The notes under the pieces are model-generated. The model did not search any database, was not told where the DNA came from, and saw only the letters and a program-made list of their open reading frames with translations. This document shows, piece after piece, positions 9,133 through 17,697 of a stretch of 64,000 bases of DNA (positions within the stretch are counted from its first letter, which is position 1; every line of letters starts with the position of its first letter). This DNA comes from Thermoflexus hugenholtzii JAD2 (GTDB lineage: Bacteria; Chloroflexota; Dehalococcoidia; UBA2979). Where the stretch lies: NCBI GenBank assembly GCA_945903275.1, contig CAMDNW010000002.1:1-64000 (forward strand). The letters run 5' to 3'. The translations under genes and the position numbers were made by a program.

Positions 9133-9411
9133 ATGTCCACCTTGGCGGAGCCGGTGAAACTCAGCCGCGAGAATCGCGAGTATGCGCTCGCCCGCATCCA
9201 CGACTACTGACGAGAAGAACGTGGCGAGGACATCGGCGGCTTAGCCGCCATGCTGCTGGACTTCATCACGGAGCAGATCGGACTATTGTTCTTCAACGAC
9301 GGGGTCACAGCCGATCAGCAGGTGCTCCGGCGGGCGAGCGACTCGATTGACGCCGACCTGGAAGCTTCGAAGCTGTTTCCACCTCGACCGCACCGCAAGC
9401 CATCCCAGTAG
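9133..9411 (+). pseudogene. DUF2164 family gene interrupted by one in-frame TGA
   Basis: Reading from the ATG at 9133 gives a complete DUF2164 protein of 93 codons (VKLSRENREYALARIHDY, then REERGEDIGGLAAMLLDF..., ending at TAG 9409-9411). The only break is a TGA at 9208-9210, where the family usually has an aromatic residue (the YF before the acidic helix). The frame is otherwise intact and family-like over its whole length, with no frameshift. It may be a recent point-mutation pseudogene, a sequencing error, or a readthrough site (the stop is followed by C). Function of the family is unknown. Confidence 0.8.
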
Positions 9412-9415
9412 CCTG

Positions 9416-9613
9416 CTACTTTTCCCGCTTCCACAAACGGATTGGGACAGTCAGACCGACTATCAGCACGAGGTAGCCGAGGATCAGCAGCGCCTCGAAT
9501 CCCACGCGTACGGCGTGCCCGGCCCATGCCTCGATGAGGTCGCCGCCAACCCAGAGGTTGACTACAAGTGCCGCAAGCACGAGAAGATGCGTACCGAGGC
9601 CAACCCGCTCCAT
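9416..9613 (-). CDS. Small two-helix membrane protein, function unknown
   Basis: 65 aa with two hydrophobic segments (about residues 9-24 and 38-58) separated by a short loop and ending in RLWKREK, consistent with a small inner-membrane hairpin. It lies back to back with the following gene (start codons 24 bp apart) and converges with the DUF2164 remnant. I do not recognise a family. Confidence 0.55.
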   Translation of the reverse strand: MERVGLGTHLLVLAALVVNLWVGGDLIEAWAGHAVRVGFEALLILGYLVLIVGLTVPIRLWKREK

Positions 9614-9637
9614 GCGTGCAGCCTACAGGAGACGGTC

Positions 9638-10162
9638 GTGACAGGCGCTTTCGACGGCATCGACCCTGCTCTGCTCGCGCTCTCCCTCGATGAAGTCGAG
9701 GAGGTCAGCGGGGAGTTGCACCGCCGGCTCGCCACCGCACTCCGCTCGCTGGACGAAGAAGACGCCGATTACGCCGCCCGCGGCGAACATGCGCCTCGCT
9801 GGCACGTCGCCTCATTGCTCGCCACGACAGAATTGGCCGCGGCTACGCTGGGTGCTGTCGCGGCTTCGGCAAGTGCAGCAGCCTTGCCACGCAGCGACCG
9901 CCATCTCGCTACCGTGGCTGCGCTCATGTATGCCGCACCAACAATCCCTGCGTTGCTCTCGCGGCTCGAACAAGATCGCCGGCTGCTCACCTCGCTTGCG
10001 CGCGGCTTTGATACCAACCTCGATGTCGCGTATCCCGGCCCGTGGGGGCATGTAACAGGTCGCCACATCGTGGTGACAGTCGCCATCCTCGATGCCGCCC
10101 GCTGCGCGCTGCTCACCGAGCAAGCCGCAGATGCCGCCATCTTGCGACACGCAACCAGTTAG
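9638..10162 (+). CDS. Hypothetical alpha-helical protein
   Basis: 174 aa from a GTG at 9638 preceded by AGGAGA six bases away; the reading frame continues far upstream but overlaps the divergent membrane protein. The sequence is rich in Ala and Leu with predicted amphipathic helices (DPALLALSLDEVEEVSGEL, HIVVTVAILDAARCALL) and no catalytic motif I recognise. It converges with the M42 peptidase gene, leaving 7 bp between stops. Confidence 0.6.
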   Translation: MTGAFDGIDPALLALSLDEVEEVSGELHRRLATALRSLDEEDADYAARGEHAPRWHVASLLATTELAAATLGAVAASASAAALPRSDRHLATVAALMYAAPTIPALLSRLEQDRRLLTSLARGFDTNLDVAYPGPWGHVTGRHIVVTVAILDAARCALLTEQAADAAILRHATS

Positions 10163-10169
10163 CGATCGA

Positions 10170-11255
10170 TCAGTCGAATGCGCGGACTCGCGTGACAGTC
10201 TCAGCATCCAACCGGCGCACCAATGCAGTGACGAGAGTCACGGCCTGATCGAAATCATCGCGGTGTATGACACCGTGGTGACTGTGCAGGTATCGTGTCG
10301 GGACGACGATGTTGATCGCAGGTGCGCCAGACCCTGACCGCTGCATCGCGGCTCCATCCTGGCCATACCCTGCGAGAACGTTGAACTGGAGCGGGACACC
10401 GGCCTCGCGGGCGACCTCAATACACAGGTCGCGAAGTTTGAGATTGGGGAGCATCGAGATGTCGTGCAGGAAGATTGCTGGGCCTTTGCCCAGTTTTTCC
10501 TGCGCCTCGTCTACGGTAATCCCGGGATAGTCCCCGGCAACGCCGGATTCGAGGTTGATGCCAATGTCGGGCGATACGTAGTTCGCGCTCGTCTCCGCGC
10601 CACGCAGCCCGACTTCTTCTTGCACGGTTGCCACCGCGAACACTGTGTTCTTGTGCTCTTGCGTGTGCAGCGCGCGCATCGCCTCGATCATCACGCCGAT
10701 GCCCACGCGGTCGTCCCAAGCTTTTGCGAGATAGAGTTTGCCACCTGCTAGCGGTACAAACCGGCTTTCGGGCACCACGGGGTCGCCTGGGCGGATGTCG
10801 AGGCGCTGTTCGGCATCCTCAGCACTTGTCGCCCCAACATCGATGAACATGTCATCACGAGGGAACACCTTGCCGCGTGCTTCGGCAGTCATGACGTGCA
10901 CGGTCTTGATGCCTGTGACACCCAGCACGGCGCCTTGACTGGTGAGGATCGTCCAGCGCTGGTTAATCAGCGATTGATCCAGCCACCCGCCAAGTCCCTG
11001 AAACTTCACAAACCCTTCTGGAGTCACCCGCCGCACCAGCAGTCCGAGTTCATCCATGTGTGCCGCAAGCATTACTCGCGGACCGCCGCCGGGGCCATCA
11101 AGTCGCGCGATCAGCGAGCCAAGGCCGTCGGTGGCGATCTCATCGGCGATCGGCGCAAGTTCGCGGCGGACGATAGCGCGCACTGGTCCCTCGAACCCGG
11201 TCGGGCCGGGAGCGTTGGTGAGTTCTTCTAACAACTGTTCGATATAGTCGCTCAT
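10170..11255 (-). CDS. M42 family metallo-aminopeptidase
   Basis: 361 aa, typical M42 length. Metal-binding residues are visible in order: His66 in AAHMDELG, Asp181/182 in KAWDDRVG, the catalytic/metal Glu213-214 in QEEVGLRGA, Glu236 in NLESGVAG and a C-terminal His in YLHSHHG. M42 enzymes are cytoplasmic dodecameric, tetrahedral, cobalt- or zinc-dependent aminopeptidases that finish peptide breakdown; family members were once annotated as endoglucanases. It runs in the same direction as the rhomboid gene, 32 bp downstream of it. Confidence 0.93.
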   Translation of the reverse strand: MSDYIEQLLEELTNAPGPTGFEGPVRAIVRRELAPIADEIATDGLGSLIARLDGPGGGPRVMLAAHMDELGLLVRRVTPEGFVKFQGLGGWLDQSLINQRWTILTSQGAVLGVTGIKTVHVMTAEARGKVFPRDDMFIDVGATSAEDAEQRLDIRPGDPVVPESRFVPLAGGKLYLAKAWDDRVGIGVMIEAMRALHTQEHKNTVFAVATVQEEVGLRGAETSANYVSPDIGINLESGVAGDYPGITVDEAQEKLGKGPAIFLHDISMLPNLKLRDLCIEVAREAGVPLQFNVLAGYGQDGAAMQRSGSGAPAINIVVPTRYLHSHHGVIHRDDFDQAVTLVTALVRRLDAETVTRVRAFD

Positions 11256-11287
11256 AGCGTTCTCTCACCTTCGCCTGTTACTTGGAT

Positions 11288-12025
11288 TCACCAACGCGCG
11301 TGGCGTGGGCTTGCCGCGACTTGGCGTACGCGGGCGAGCAACGGAGCGCGGAACACAACCGCTACTACTACACCAACGACGAAACCTGTGACGTGGGCCT
11401 CCCATGCGACACCGGCGTCACCAATGGCGAACTGCCCGAGGAACCATAGCCCTAGAAAGAGTACTGCCGGCACCGGTATCACCATGAAAAACGCCAACGA
11501 CATGACCATCTTTCCGGGGAAAAGCACAAGGTACGACCCGAGCACGCCGGCAATCGCACCGGACGCACCGATCAGTGGTGTGGTGTTGTCCGGATGCAGC
11601 ACCACGAATCCGAATGTGGCGACCAGCCCCGCCACCAAGTAGGCGGCTAAGTACCGGAGGTGACCGTAGGCTTCTTCGACGTTGTTACCGAACAGCCACA
11701 AGAACCACATATTCCCGAGCAGATGTGCGAGGCCTCCGTGCAGGAACATCGACACGAATAGCGAGGCGAGAGGAATCTTCTCCGGAAAGGCTACGCCACT
11801 GGATGCCGCAGGATCACACATCTGGCCATTAATCTCGTCAAAGGTCAGTGGCCGCCCCATGAGCACTTCGCAAGCGATTGCCGAGCGTTCATACAGGAAT
11901 TCCACATCATCTTGCACGCTCCCGTGCGGCTGCCAGAGCAACCAGACGAGGACGTTGATGGCGATCAGTGCCAGCGTCATCACCGGGGTGATCCGCGTCG
12001 GGTTCAGGTCACGAATGGGAAACAC
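11288..12025 (-). CDS. Rhomboid family intramembrane serine protease
   Basis: 245 aa from a GTG at 12025, which gives the classic bacterial rhomboid N-terminus (FPIRDLNPTRITPV); a weak GGATGG site precedes it. There are six predicted membrane helices. Catalytic Ser lies in GASGAIAG in helix 4 and catalytic His in EAHVTGF in helix 6; the L1-loop/helix-2 region has HGGLAHLLGNMWFLWLFG. Rhomboids cleave transmembrane helices of other proteins. It is 32 bp upstream of the M42 peptidase, so the two may be co-transcribed. A longer frame upstream (to 12139) has no rhomboid character. Confidence 0.92.
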   Translation of the reverse strand: MFPIRDLNPTRITPVMTLALIAINVLVWLLWQPHGSVQDDVEFLYERSAIACEVLMGRPLTFDEINGQMCDPAASSGVAFPEKIPLASLFVSMFLHGGLAHLLGNMWFLWLFGNNVEEAYGHLRYLAAYLVAGLVATFGFVVLHPDNTTPLIGASGAIAGVLGSYLVLFPGKMVMSLAFFMVIPVPAVLFLGLWFLGQFAIGDAGVAWEAHVTGFVVGVVVAVVFRAPLLARVRQVAASPRHARW

Positions 12026-12195
12026 GCGCCATCCGTTCGTCCACGGGCATCCTGCCCAGATGGGTATCCTACTGCCTGCCCGAACAGTGAGGCTCACGAC
12101 TGCCTGTTCAGGTGATTCCGGCTCAAGCCTGATAGGCAATGCTCATCTCGCGGAGCACATCCGCAGCAGCAGAGAAGAGCAGCATAACCACATCT

Positions 12196-12604
12196 ATGGG
12201 CACCGCACGGCAATATTCCGATGATTTTGCCACTGCGGTCGCAGCGAGCCGCAGTCTGGACCGTCGCCGTCAATGTGCGTCGCTGGTTTCCGGCCAGCGG
12301 CATCCTCTGGTCATCGGACGGTCTGATCATCACTGCCAACCACGTCATTGAGCGCGAAGACGCAATTCACGTCACCTTATATGGCCGCGAACAGACCGAG
12401 GCTTGTCTGATCGGCCGTGACCTCGGCGCCGACCTCGCGCTATTGCAGTCGGAAAGAGCGACCGAAGGGCCGGAACTCGCACCGGCGAATGAGATACGAG
12501 TCGGACACGTCGTCATGGCACTCGGCGCAAGCGGCAGCGTGTAGGCCTCCATTGGCATCATGGGCACCCTTGGGGGGCCCTGGCGCAGCCAGAGCGGGAA
12601 GAAT
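12196..12604 (+). pseudogene. HtrA/Deg-like trypsin protease, N-terminal remnant
   Basis: Two frames together give the first third of a trypsin-fold HtrA-like protease. A start region (YSDDFATAVAASR, from ATG 12196) shifts frame near 12240 into WFPASGILWSSDGLIITANHVIERED, which carries the catalytic His (TANHV), and then LGADLALLQSE with the catalytic Asp region. A TAG at 12542 interrupts VMALGASGSV, after which homology resumes for about 17 codons (SIGIMGTLGGPW) and stops at about 12604. The Ser-containing half is missing. The 3' limit coincides with the start of an AT-rich foreign fragment. Confidence 0.75.
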
Positions 12605-13110
12605 TAAAGCAACTGAAGTTCGTGGCTCTAATTATGTCGATGCTGGAGAACAAAGCCGAGTCGGGTCTCGTGTTATGCCCAAAATTCTTATAGGAAAACC
12701 TGCACAGGTGCTTGGAGATATTGATGTAAAGCACACTTGAACGTATTTGTTAGATGTTGCTCGACTCATGCAAATTGTTGCAGTGAATTCAAAGGCTTGG
12801 GGTAAGGCGTGGCACGTTCCAAGTAATGAGGCAAAAACGCAGAGAGAACTGGTTGGCGAATTAGCCGCAGCTGCTGATGTAAAAACCCAAAGATCGCTTC
12901 AGTCCCAACCGTTATGTGGAATCTCTTTGCGCTATTGAATCCCTTGCTCAAAGCATTCAAGGAAACTGCCTATCAAATGCAACGTCCGTTCATTTTGGAT
13001 GACAGCGCAGCCCGTAAGGCTTTCGAGATGTAGCCAAAATGGAAGCAATCTTGCGAGAAGTGGTAAAGGAAACCCGTTTATATTGGGGATGGCACCTCCC
13101 TCGGCCACGG
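12605..13110 (+). pseudogene. AT-rich NAD-dependent epimerase/dehydratase remnant
   Basis: Concatenated frames encode the C-terminal half of an extended-SDR sugar-nucleotide epimerase: VRGSNYVDAGEQSRVGSRV, MPKILIGKPAQVLGDIDVKHT, TGA (where relatives have Trp), then TYLLDVARLMQIV, AWGKAWHVPSNEAKTQREL, a frameshift near 12885, and ETAYQMQRPFILDDSAARKAF, TAG, a second frameshift and ILREVVKETR. Base composition is distinctly AT-rich and uses A/T-ending codons (aaa, gtt, gaa), unlike every neighbour. This points to acquisition from a low-GC donor followed by decay. It has no N-terminal NAD-binding half. Confidence 0.8.
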
Positions 13111-13119
13111 ACAGCCTCG

Positions 13120-13704
13120 ATGAAACTGACGAACACTAGCCGGTACTCTGACCCCGAGGTCCGCCTCCTCGTCGCGTTCGGCATGCAGGATATTGACCAC
13201 AGTCGGCTGGCGGTTCACGTACGCAACTCGTCGCGTGCCTATCGAGGCCGCGCGTACGAAGGCATTCCGCATCTCTCAGCGCGAACCCATGACGAGGATG
13301 TCGATCGCCTCGTCACGATCGGCATCGGGGCGCCCAAACTGTTTCCCTGCACGAACCTCCAGACGAGTGTGCGCTGGGTGAAGGTCAAGCGTGACGAGGA
13401 TACTTCAGCAGCCGTACTGCGGCGGCGACGCGACCGCCTCGGACGGGTACAGACTGAGCGGCAGGTCGTAGAACAGCATGGCTATGGCGGCAAGCGTTCA
13501 CCCGTGCTCACGTTCCACAACTGGCGCGAGGCGCTAGTCTCTGTAGCCGCACACGAAGCACGTCACATCTGGCAGTATCAATACGATCAGCCTCGGAGTG
13601 AAGTCGACGCCGAGCAGCGTGCCGGAGAACGCATTGAGGCGTTCCGCCTGCTGCATACGCCGCGACGGCTTGAAGGTCTACAACTGCGTTTGAGCTTCGA
13701 CTAG
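13120..13704 (+). CDS. Putative zincin-like protein with HEARH motif
   Basis: 194 aa. Normal high-GC coding resumes at the ATG at 13120 (MKLTNTSRYSDPEV); the same frame runs upstream into the AT-rich remnant, which is probably accidental. The centre/C-terminus has AAHEARHIWQ (about residues 146-155) followed by SEVDAEQRAGERIEAFR, the HExxH-like plus downstream acidic arrangement of small putative zinc peptidases found in phages and bacteria. The HEARH pattern matches HExxH, so metal binding is plausible but unproved. The ribosome binding site is weak. It converges with the ABC transporter. Confidence 0.6.
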   Translation: MKLTNTSRYSDPEVRLLVAFGMQDIDHSRLAVHVRNSSRAYRGRAYEGIPHLSARTHDEDVDRLVTIGIGAPKLFPCTNLQTSVRWVKVKRDEDTSAAVLRRRRDRLGRVQTERQVVEQHGYGGKRSPVLTFHNWREALVSVAAHEARHIWQYQYDQPRSEVDAEQRAGERIEAFRLLHTPRRLEGLQLRLSFD

Positions 13705-13762
13705 TACGACAGTGAAACGGTCACACCAGCGCTCGAAGCCGGGCAGGCCGAGCACTTACGTC

Positions 13763-15739
13763 CTACGCTCCGGGGGCTGGGACGGGAAGCTCACCAGCCT
13801 GCCCGGATTCGGTTACTTCCCCGCGGCGACGGCGCGCTATCGCAGCGTCTTCGCCGAGCATTTCGGTTTCGCGTTGCGTCTGCTCTGTCTCATAGGTCAT
13901 TCGGTACAGGTTCGCGTAAATACCGTTCTGAGTGAGCAACTCTTCGTGCGTCCCGATCTCGGCGATCCGTCCTTCATCGAGCACGCAGATCCGGGTCGCC
14001 TCACGGATGGTCGAGAGCCGGTGTGCGATGACGAACGAGGTGCGCCCTTTCAGCAACTCGCGGAGCGCACGCTGAATGATCACCTCGGTTTGAGTGTCGA
14101 CGTAGGCAGTTGCTTCGTCGAGCACAAGGATGCGCGGGGCGGCCAAGATCGCCCGTGCGAAACTGATCAGCTGTCGCTGGCCAACGGAAAAGTTCTGGCC
14201 ACCCTGCCGGAGCAGTGTCTTGTAGCCGTTCGGTAACCGCGCGATGAACTCATCTGCGCCTACCGCCCGCGCAGCGGCCTCGATGTCTCCCGGTTTCGCG
14301 TCGGGCAGTCCGTACGCGATGTTGTCCGCGATCGTCCCGCTGAACAGGTATGGCGTCTGGAGCACGACACCCATATGGCGGGTGAGCGACCGGCGCTGAA
14401 TATCGCGTAGGTCGTGGCCGTCGATGCGGATGGCTCCGCCGGTGACGTCGTATCCGCGGCTCACCAGTGAGGTGATCGTCGTCTTACCAGCACCTGTGTG
14501 CCCGACGAACGCGATCGTTTCGCCCGGTACAACGTGCAGATCGACATCCTGCAGGATAGGAATGCCTTCAACATAGTGGAAGTAGACGTGGTTGAAGTCG
14601 ACGCGTCCTTCAATCTGTTCAAGTTCGATCGCGCCAGGGCGATCTTGAATCTTCGGCACAGTGTCGAGCACTTCGAACACCCGCTCGCCACCTGCCATTG
14701 CCCGCTGCACCATTGTGTACTGCAGGACGAGATCACGGATCGGGTCGAAGAACTTGCCAACGGCAAGCGTGAATGCGGTGATCGCGCCAAGCATTTTTGC
14801 AACATCGATGTTGCTTGCGTTGAGAGCCTGCAGGCCTCCGACGACGATCACTCCACACAGAGCAATCGCTACCGCGATCTCGACTGCAGGTAGCACCGCC
14901 GCCGTGAGCAGACCGGCCCAGATCGCGGCATTGCGGTTCTCCTGGTTCAGCCGGTCGAAGCGGCGGCTGTTTTCGCCCTCACGCGACATCGACTGGATCG
15001 CCCGGACTCCAGAGAGGTTCTCTGCAAGGGTGCCATAGAGGGCGCTCACCTGAACCCGGACATTGACGAAGGCGCGTTTTGCGTGCCCAGACCAGTAGAC
15101 CATGATCACCAGCAGCGGCGGAACGACAGCGAAGGTCACCAGCGCCAGTATCCAGTCCGCCTGCACGGCCAGTGTGATCACAACAGCCAGCCCAACAAAG
15201 TCCGCCGCGAAGTTGAGAGAGCCGGTTGTCAACAAGTCCTGGATAACGGTGACATCACTGGTCAGCCGGGAGATCATCCGGCCGACCTCCATACGGTCAT
15301 AGAAACTCAGAGACAACCCTTGCATGTGCTCATACATGTCGGTACGCAGTTTGACGAGAATGCGGTTTCCGACGTTGTTGATGACGATCTGCTGCACATA
15401 CAGCGACAGCCAGCCGCCGACAGCCATGAGCAACAGCACGCCGAGCAGCAGAAACACACGGCGTTCATTGCCCTGCATGCCCGCCTGAACGGTGAGGCCG
15501 ATGATAAACGGTTGCGCATAGTTCGCGATCGACTGCACGGTCATTGCCGCGAACGCGATGATGACTTCGCGCTTGTACGGGCGGACGTATGGGGCCATCC
15601 GACGGACCACCTGAGCGTCGTAGACTTTGCCGAGATATTGGTCGTCCCAGCCGTCAGAGCCGCGTCCGCCGCCCATGCCGCGCCCACCGCCGATGTTCGA
15701 GCTCCAGCCGGCTGCGCCGCCACCGCCCCACATCGCCAT
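13763..15739 (-). CDS. ABC exporter half-transporter, subunit with degenerate signature motif
   Basis: 658 aa, permease (six membrane helices, about residues 55-350) fused to an ATPase domain. Walker A is GHTGAGKTT (about 411-419), the signature is FSVGQ rather than LSGGQ (about 515), and Walker B is LVLDEAT with the catalytic Glu. The N-terminus is Gly/Trp-rich (about 1-30). The start overlaps the stop of the preceding half-transporter by one base (TAATG), so the two form a heterodimer. By analogy with TM287/288 and BmrCD this is the TM288-type subunit: its changed signature completes the degenerate ATP site and its Walker motifs form the active site. Substrate is unknown, likely lipids or drugs. 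Confidence 0.9.
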   Translation of the reverse strand: MAMWGGGGAAGWSSNIGGGRGMGGGRGSDGWDDQYLGKVYDAQVVRRMAPYVRPYKREVIIAFAAMTVQSIANYAQPFIIGLTVQAGMQGNERRVFLLLGVLLLMAVGGWLSLYVQQIVINNVGNRILVKLRTDMYEHMQGLSLSFYDRMEVGRMISRLTSDVTVIQDLLTTGSLNFAADFVGLAVVITLAVQADWILALVTFAVVPPLLVIMVYWSGHAKRAFVNVRVQVSALYGTLAENLSGVRAIQSMSREGENSRRFDRLNQENRNAAIWAGLLTAAVLPAVEIAVAIALCGVIVVGGLQALNASNIDVAKMLGAITAFTLAVGKFFDPIRDLVLQYTMVQRAMAGGERVFEVLDTVPKIQDRPGAIELEQIEGRVDFNHVYFHYVEGIPILQDVDLHVVPGETIAFVGHTGAGKTTITSLVSRGYDVTGGAIRIDGHDLRDIQRRSLTRHMGVVLQTPYLFSGTIADNIAYGLPDAKPGDIEAAARAVGADEFIARLPNGYKTLLRQGGQNFSVGQRQLISFARAILAAPRILVLDEATAYVDTQTEVIIQRALRELLKGRTSFVIAHRLSTIREATRICVLDEGRIAEIGTHEELLTQNGIYANLYRMTYETEQTQRETEMLGEDAAIARRRRGEVTESGQAGELPVPAPGA

Positions 15740-17571
15740 TACTCGGCCTCCCCAGTGATCACCGGCGCACCCATTGAACCAGCGCTGCGGCTAACAGCAA
15801 TCTCGCCCAACGCCTCCTCCTGATCCTTCAGTTCGAGGTCGAAGATCTGCTTATACAGGCCTTCCTGTTGAAGCAGTTGCTGATGGGTGCCTCGCTGCAC
15901 CACGCTCCCGCGGTCGAGGACGATGATTTCATCGGCGCGCATGACTGTTCGCAGCCGCTGAGCGATCACGAAGGTCGTACGACCGTGCATCAGTTCATTG
16001 AGCGCCTGGAGAATGAGGAATTCGGTCTGCGAGTCCACACTTGCGGTGGAGTCATCGAAAATCAGTATCCGGGGATCCAGAAGCAGGGTGCGCGCAATCG
16101 CCACACGCTGCTTCTGTCCGCCAGATAGCGTGACGCCTCGCTCACCCACCCATTCGTCGTAGCCTTCGGGAAGGCTCATGATGAAGTCGTGGATACGCGC
16201 GGCCTTCGCCGCTCGCTCAACGTCCTCTTGCGTCGCTCCCGGCCGACCGTATGCAATATTGTCGCGGATCGTGCCAATGAACAGGAATACATCCTGTTGA
16301 ACTATCCCGATACTCGAACGCAGTGATTCGAGCGTGACGCTACGAATATCCGTACCGTCGATCGTGATCGCACCTGCAGTCACGTCGTAGAACCGCGGCA
16401 ACAGGTTGACCAGCGTTGATTTGCCGCTGCCGGCTGGGCCCAGCAAAGCGATCACAGTGCCGGGCTTCGCGTCGATGTCGATCCTTTGCAGCACCGGAGT
16501 CGCGAGATTGTAGCCGAACGCTACGCCATCGAACCGCACGTGGCCGACGACATCCGCAAGCACGCTTGCATTCGCGGCGTCCTTCACTGCGGATTGCGCA
16601 TCGAGGAGTTCGAAAACCCGCTCAGAAGATGAGATACAGCGCGCGATGGCGTTGACCATCATGCCGATGGTTCGCAAGGGGAGCTGCAGCAGATTCAGAG
16701 TTGCGAGGAATGCCGTTAACTCGCCAGCCGACAGTTCGCCTCGGGCGATGAACAAGGCGCCAACACCTGTAGTCAGGGCGATTTGTGCAATGCCCAGCCC
16801 TTGCAGCATCGGCGTGTTGCGGGCCATCTCACGGGATTGCTTGAGGTTGAGTTCCGCTTGCTTCTGGGCCGCCGTCCGGAACTTCTGGCTTTCAAACGGC
16901 TCACGGCTGAAGGCTTTCACAACACGGATGCCTGTAAGGCCTTCCTCGGCGATCTGTGTCATCTCCGCCTGGCTCTGCTGGATTGCGGTCCACAATGGCC
17001 GGACGCGAGTCTGGAACACCACCGAGCGCCACGTGACGATCGGCATCGTGACCATACTCACGAGAGCAAGTTCTACGTTCAGAAAGAAGAGCCATCCAAT
17101 GCCTACAACCATCAGCACGGCGATGTAGACGGTACGGAAGAGGGCCTGCGCGACAAACATGCGGATGTTCTCGACATCCTGCGTCGACCGGGACATGATC
17201 TGCCCTGTCTCCATCTGGTCGTGGTAAGCGTACGACAGACGTTGCAGGTGGTCATAAATATCGTTCCGGATGTCGTAGGCGATGCCCTGCCCGAGGGACT
17301 CACCGATAAACGTCTGCCCAAACTGCACGATGCCGCGAACAATCGCGACGACGACCAAACCGACCGAAGCAAAAATCAGCAATTGGGGATCACCGGTCAG
17401 CGTGAGGCGGCCATCCACCTCCTGTGGCCGGAGCCCGAAGTCGATCGCGTACCGCACGAGGTGCGGGCTCGCCATGACGAGCCCGCCACCGCTGAACACG
17501 AATAACCAACCAAGCAGCACCTGCCACTGGTACTGCCGCGTATATGGGAGAAGCCGAGTGAGATAACGCAC
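15739..17571 (-). CDS. ABC exporter half-transporter, subunit with degenerate Walker B
   Basis: 610 aa with six membrane helices (about 20-310) and a C-terminal ATPase. Walker A is GPAGSGKST (about 375-383) and the signature is canonical LSGGQKQR. Walker B reads LIFDDST, with Asp in place of the catalytic Glu. It pairs with the following gene (stop/start overlap). The degenerate Walker B here and the degenerate signature in the partner belong to the same composite ATP site, as expected for an asymmetric heterodimeric exporter. It is first in a two-gene operon, about 120 bp from typA. Confidence 0.9.
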   Translation of the reverse strand: MRYLTRLLPYTRQYQWQVLLGWLFVFSGGGLVMASPHLVRYAIDFGLRPQEVDGRLTLTGDPQLLIFASVGLVVVAIVRGIVQFGQTFIGESLGQGIAYDIRNDIYDHLQRLSYAYHDQMETGQIMSRSTQDVENIRMFVAQALFRTVYIAVLMVVGIGWLFFLNVELALVSMVTMPIVTWRSVVFQTRVRPLWTAIQQSQAEMTQIAEEGLTGIRVVKAFSREPFESQKFRTAAQKQAELNLKQSREMARNTPMLQGLGIAQIALTTGVGALFIARGELSAGELTAFLATLNLLQLPLRTIGMMVNAIARCISSSERVFELLDAQSAVKDAANASVLADVVGHVRFDGVAFGYNLATPVLQRIDIDAKPGTVIALLGPAGSGKSTLVNLLPRFYDVTAGAITIDGTDIRSVTLESLRSSIGIVQQDVFLFIGTIRDNIAYGRPGATQEDVERAAKAARIHDFIMSLPEGYDEWVGERGVTLSGGQKQRVAIARTLLLDPRILIFDDSTASVDSQTEFLILQALNELMHGRTTFVIAQRLRTVMRADEIIVLDRGSVVQRGTHQQLLQQEGLYKQIFDLELKDQEEALGEIAVSRSAGSMGAPVITGEAE

Positions 17572-17697
17572 GTTGAAGCCGAGGATACTCCACGTTCACT
17601 GGAACGTACAGTCCCTCTAAACAGTTTGCGATCTGCCCTTACGCCTGCCGTGTGTAATCCATTAACCGACGTCTATCAGCGGCCGACCAGACAGAGG

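Noticed and set aside
13039-13119. Longer start for the HEARH protein.
   Set aside because: The upstream codons belong to the AT-rich epimerase remnant, with a sharp change of composition near 13110.
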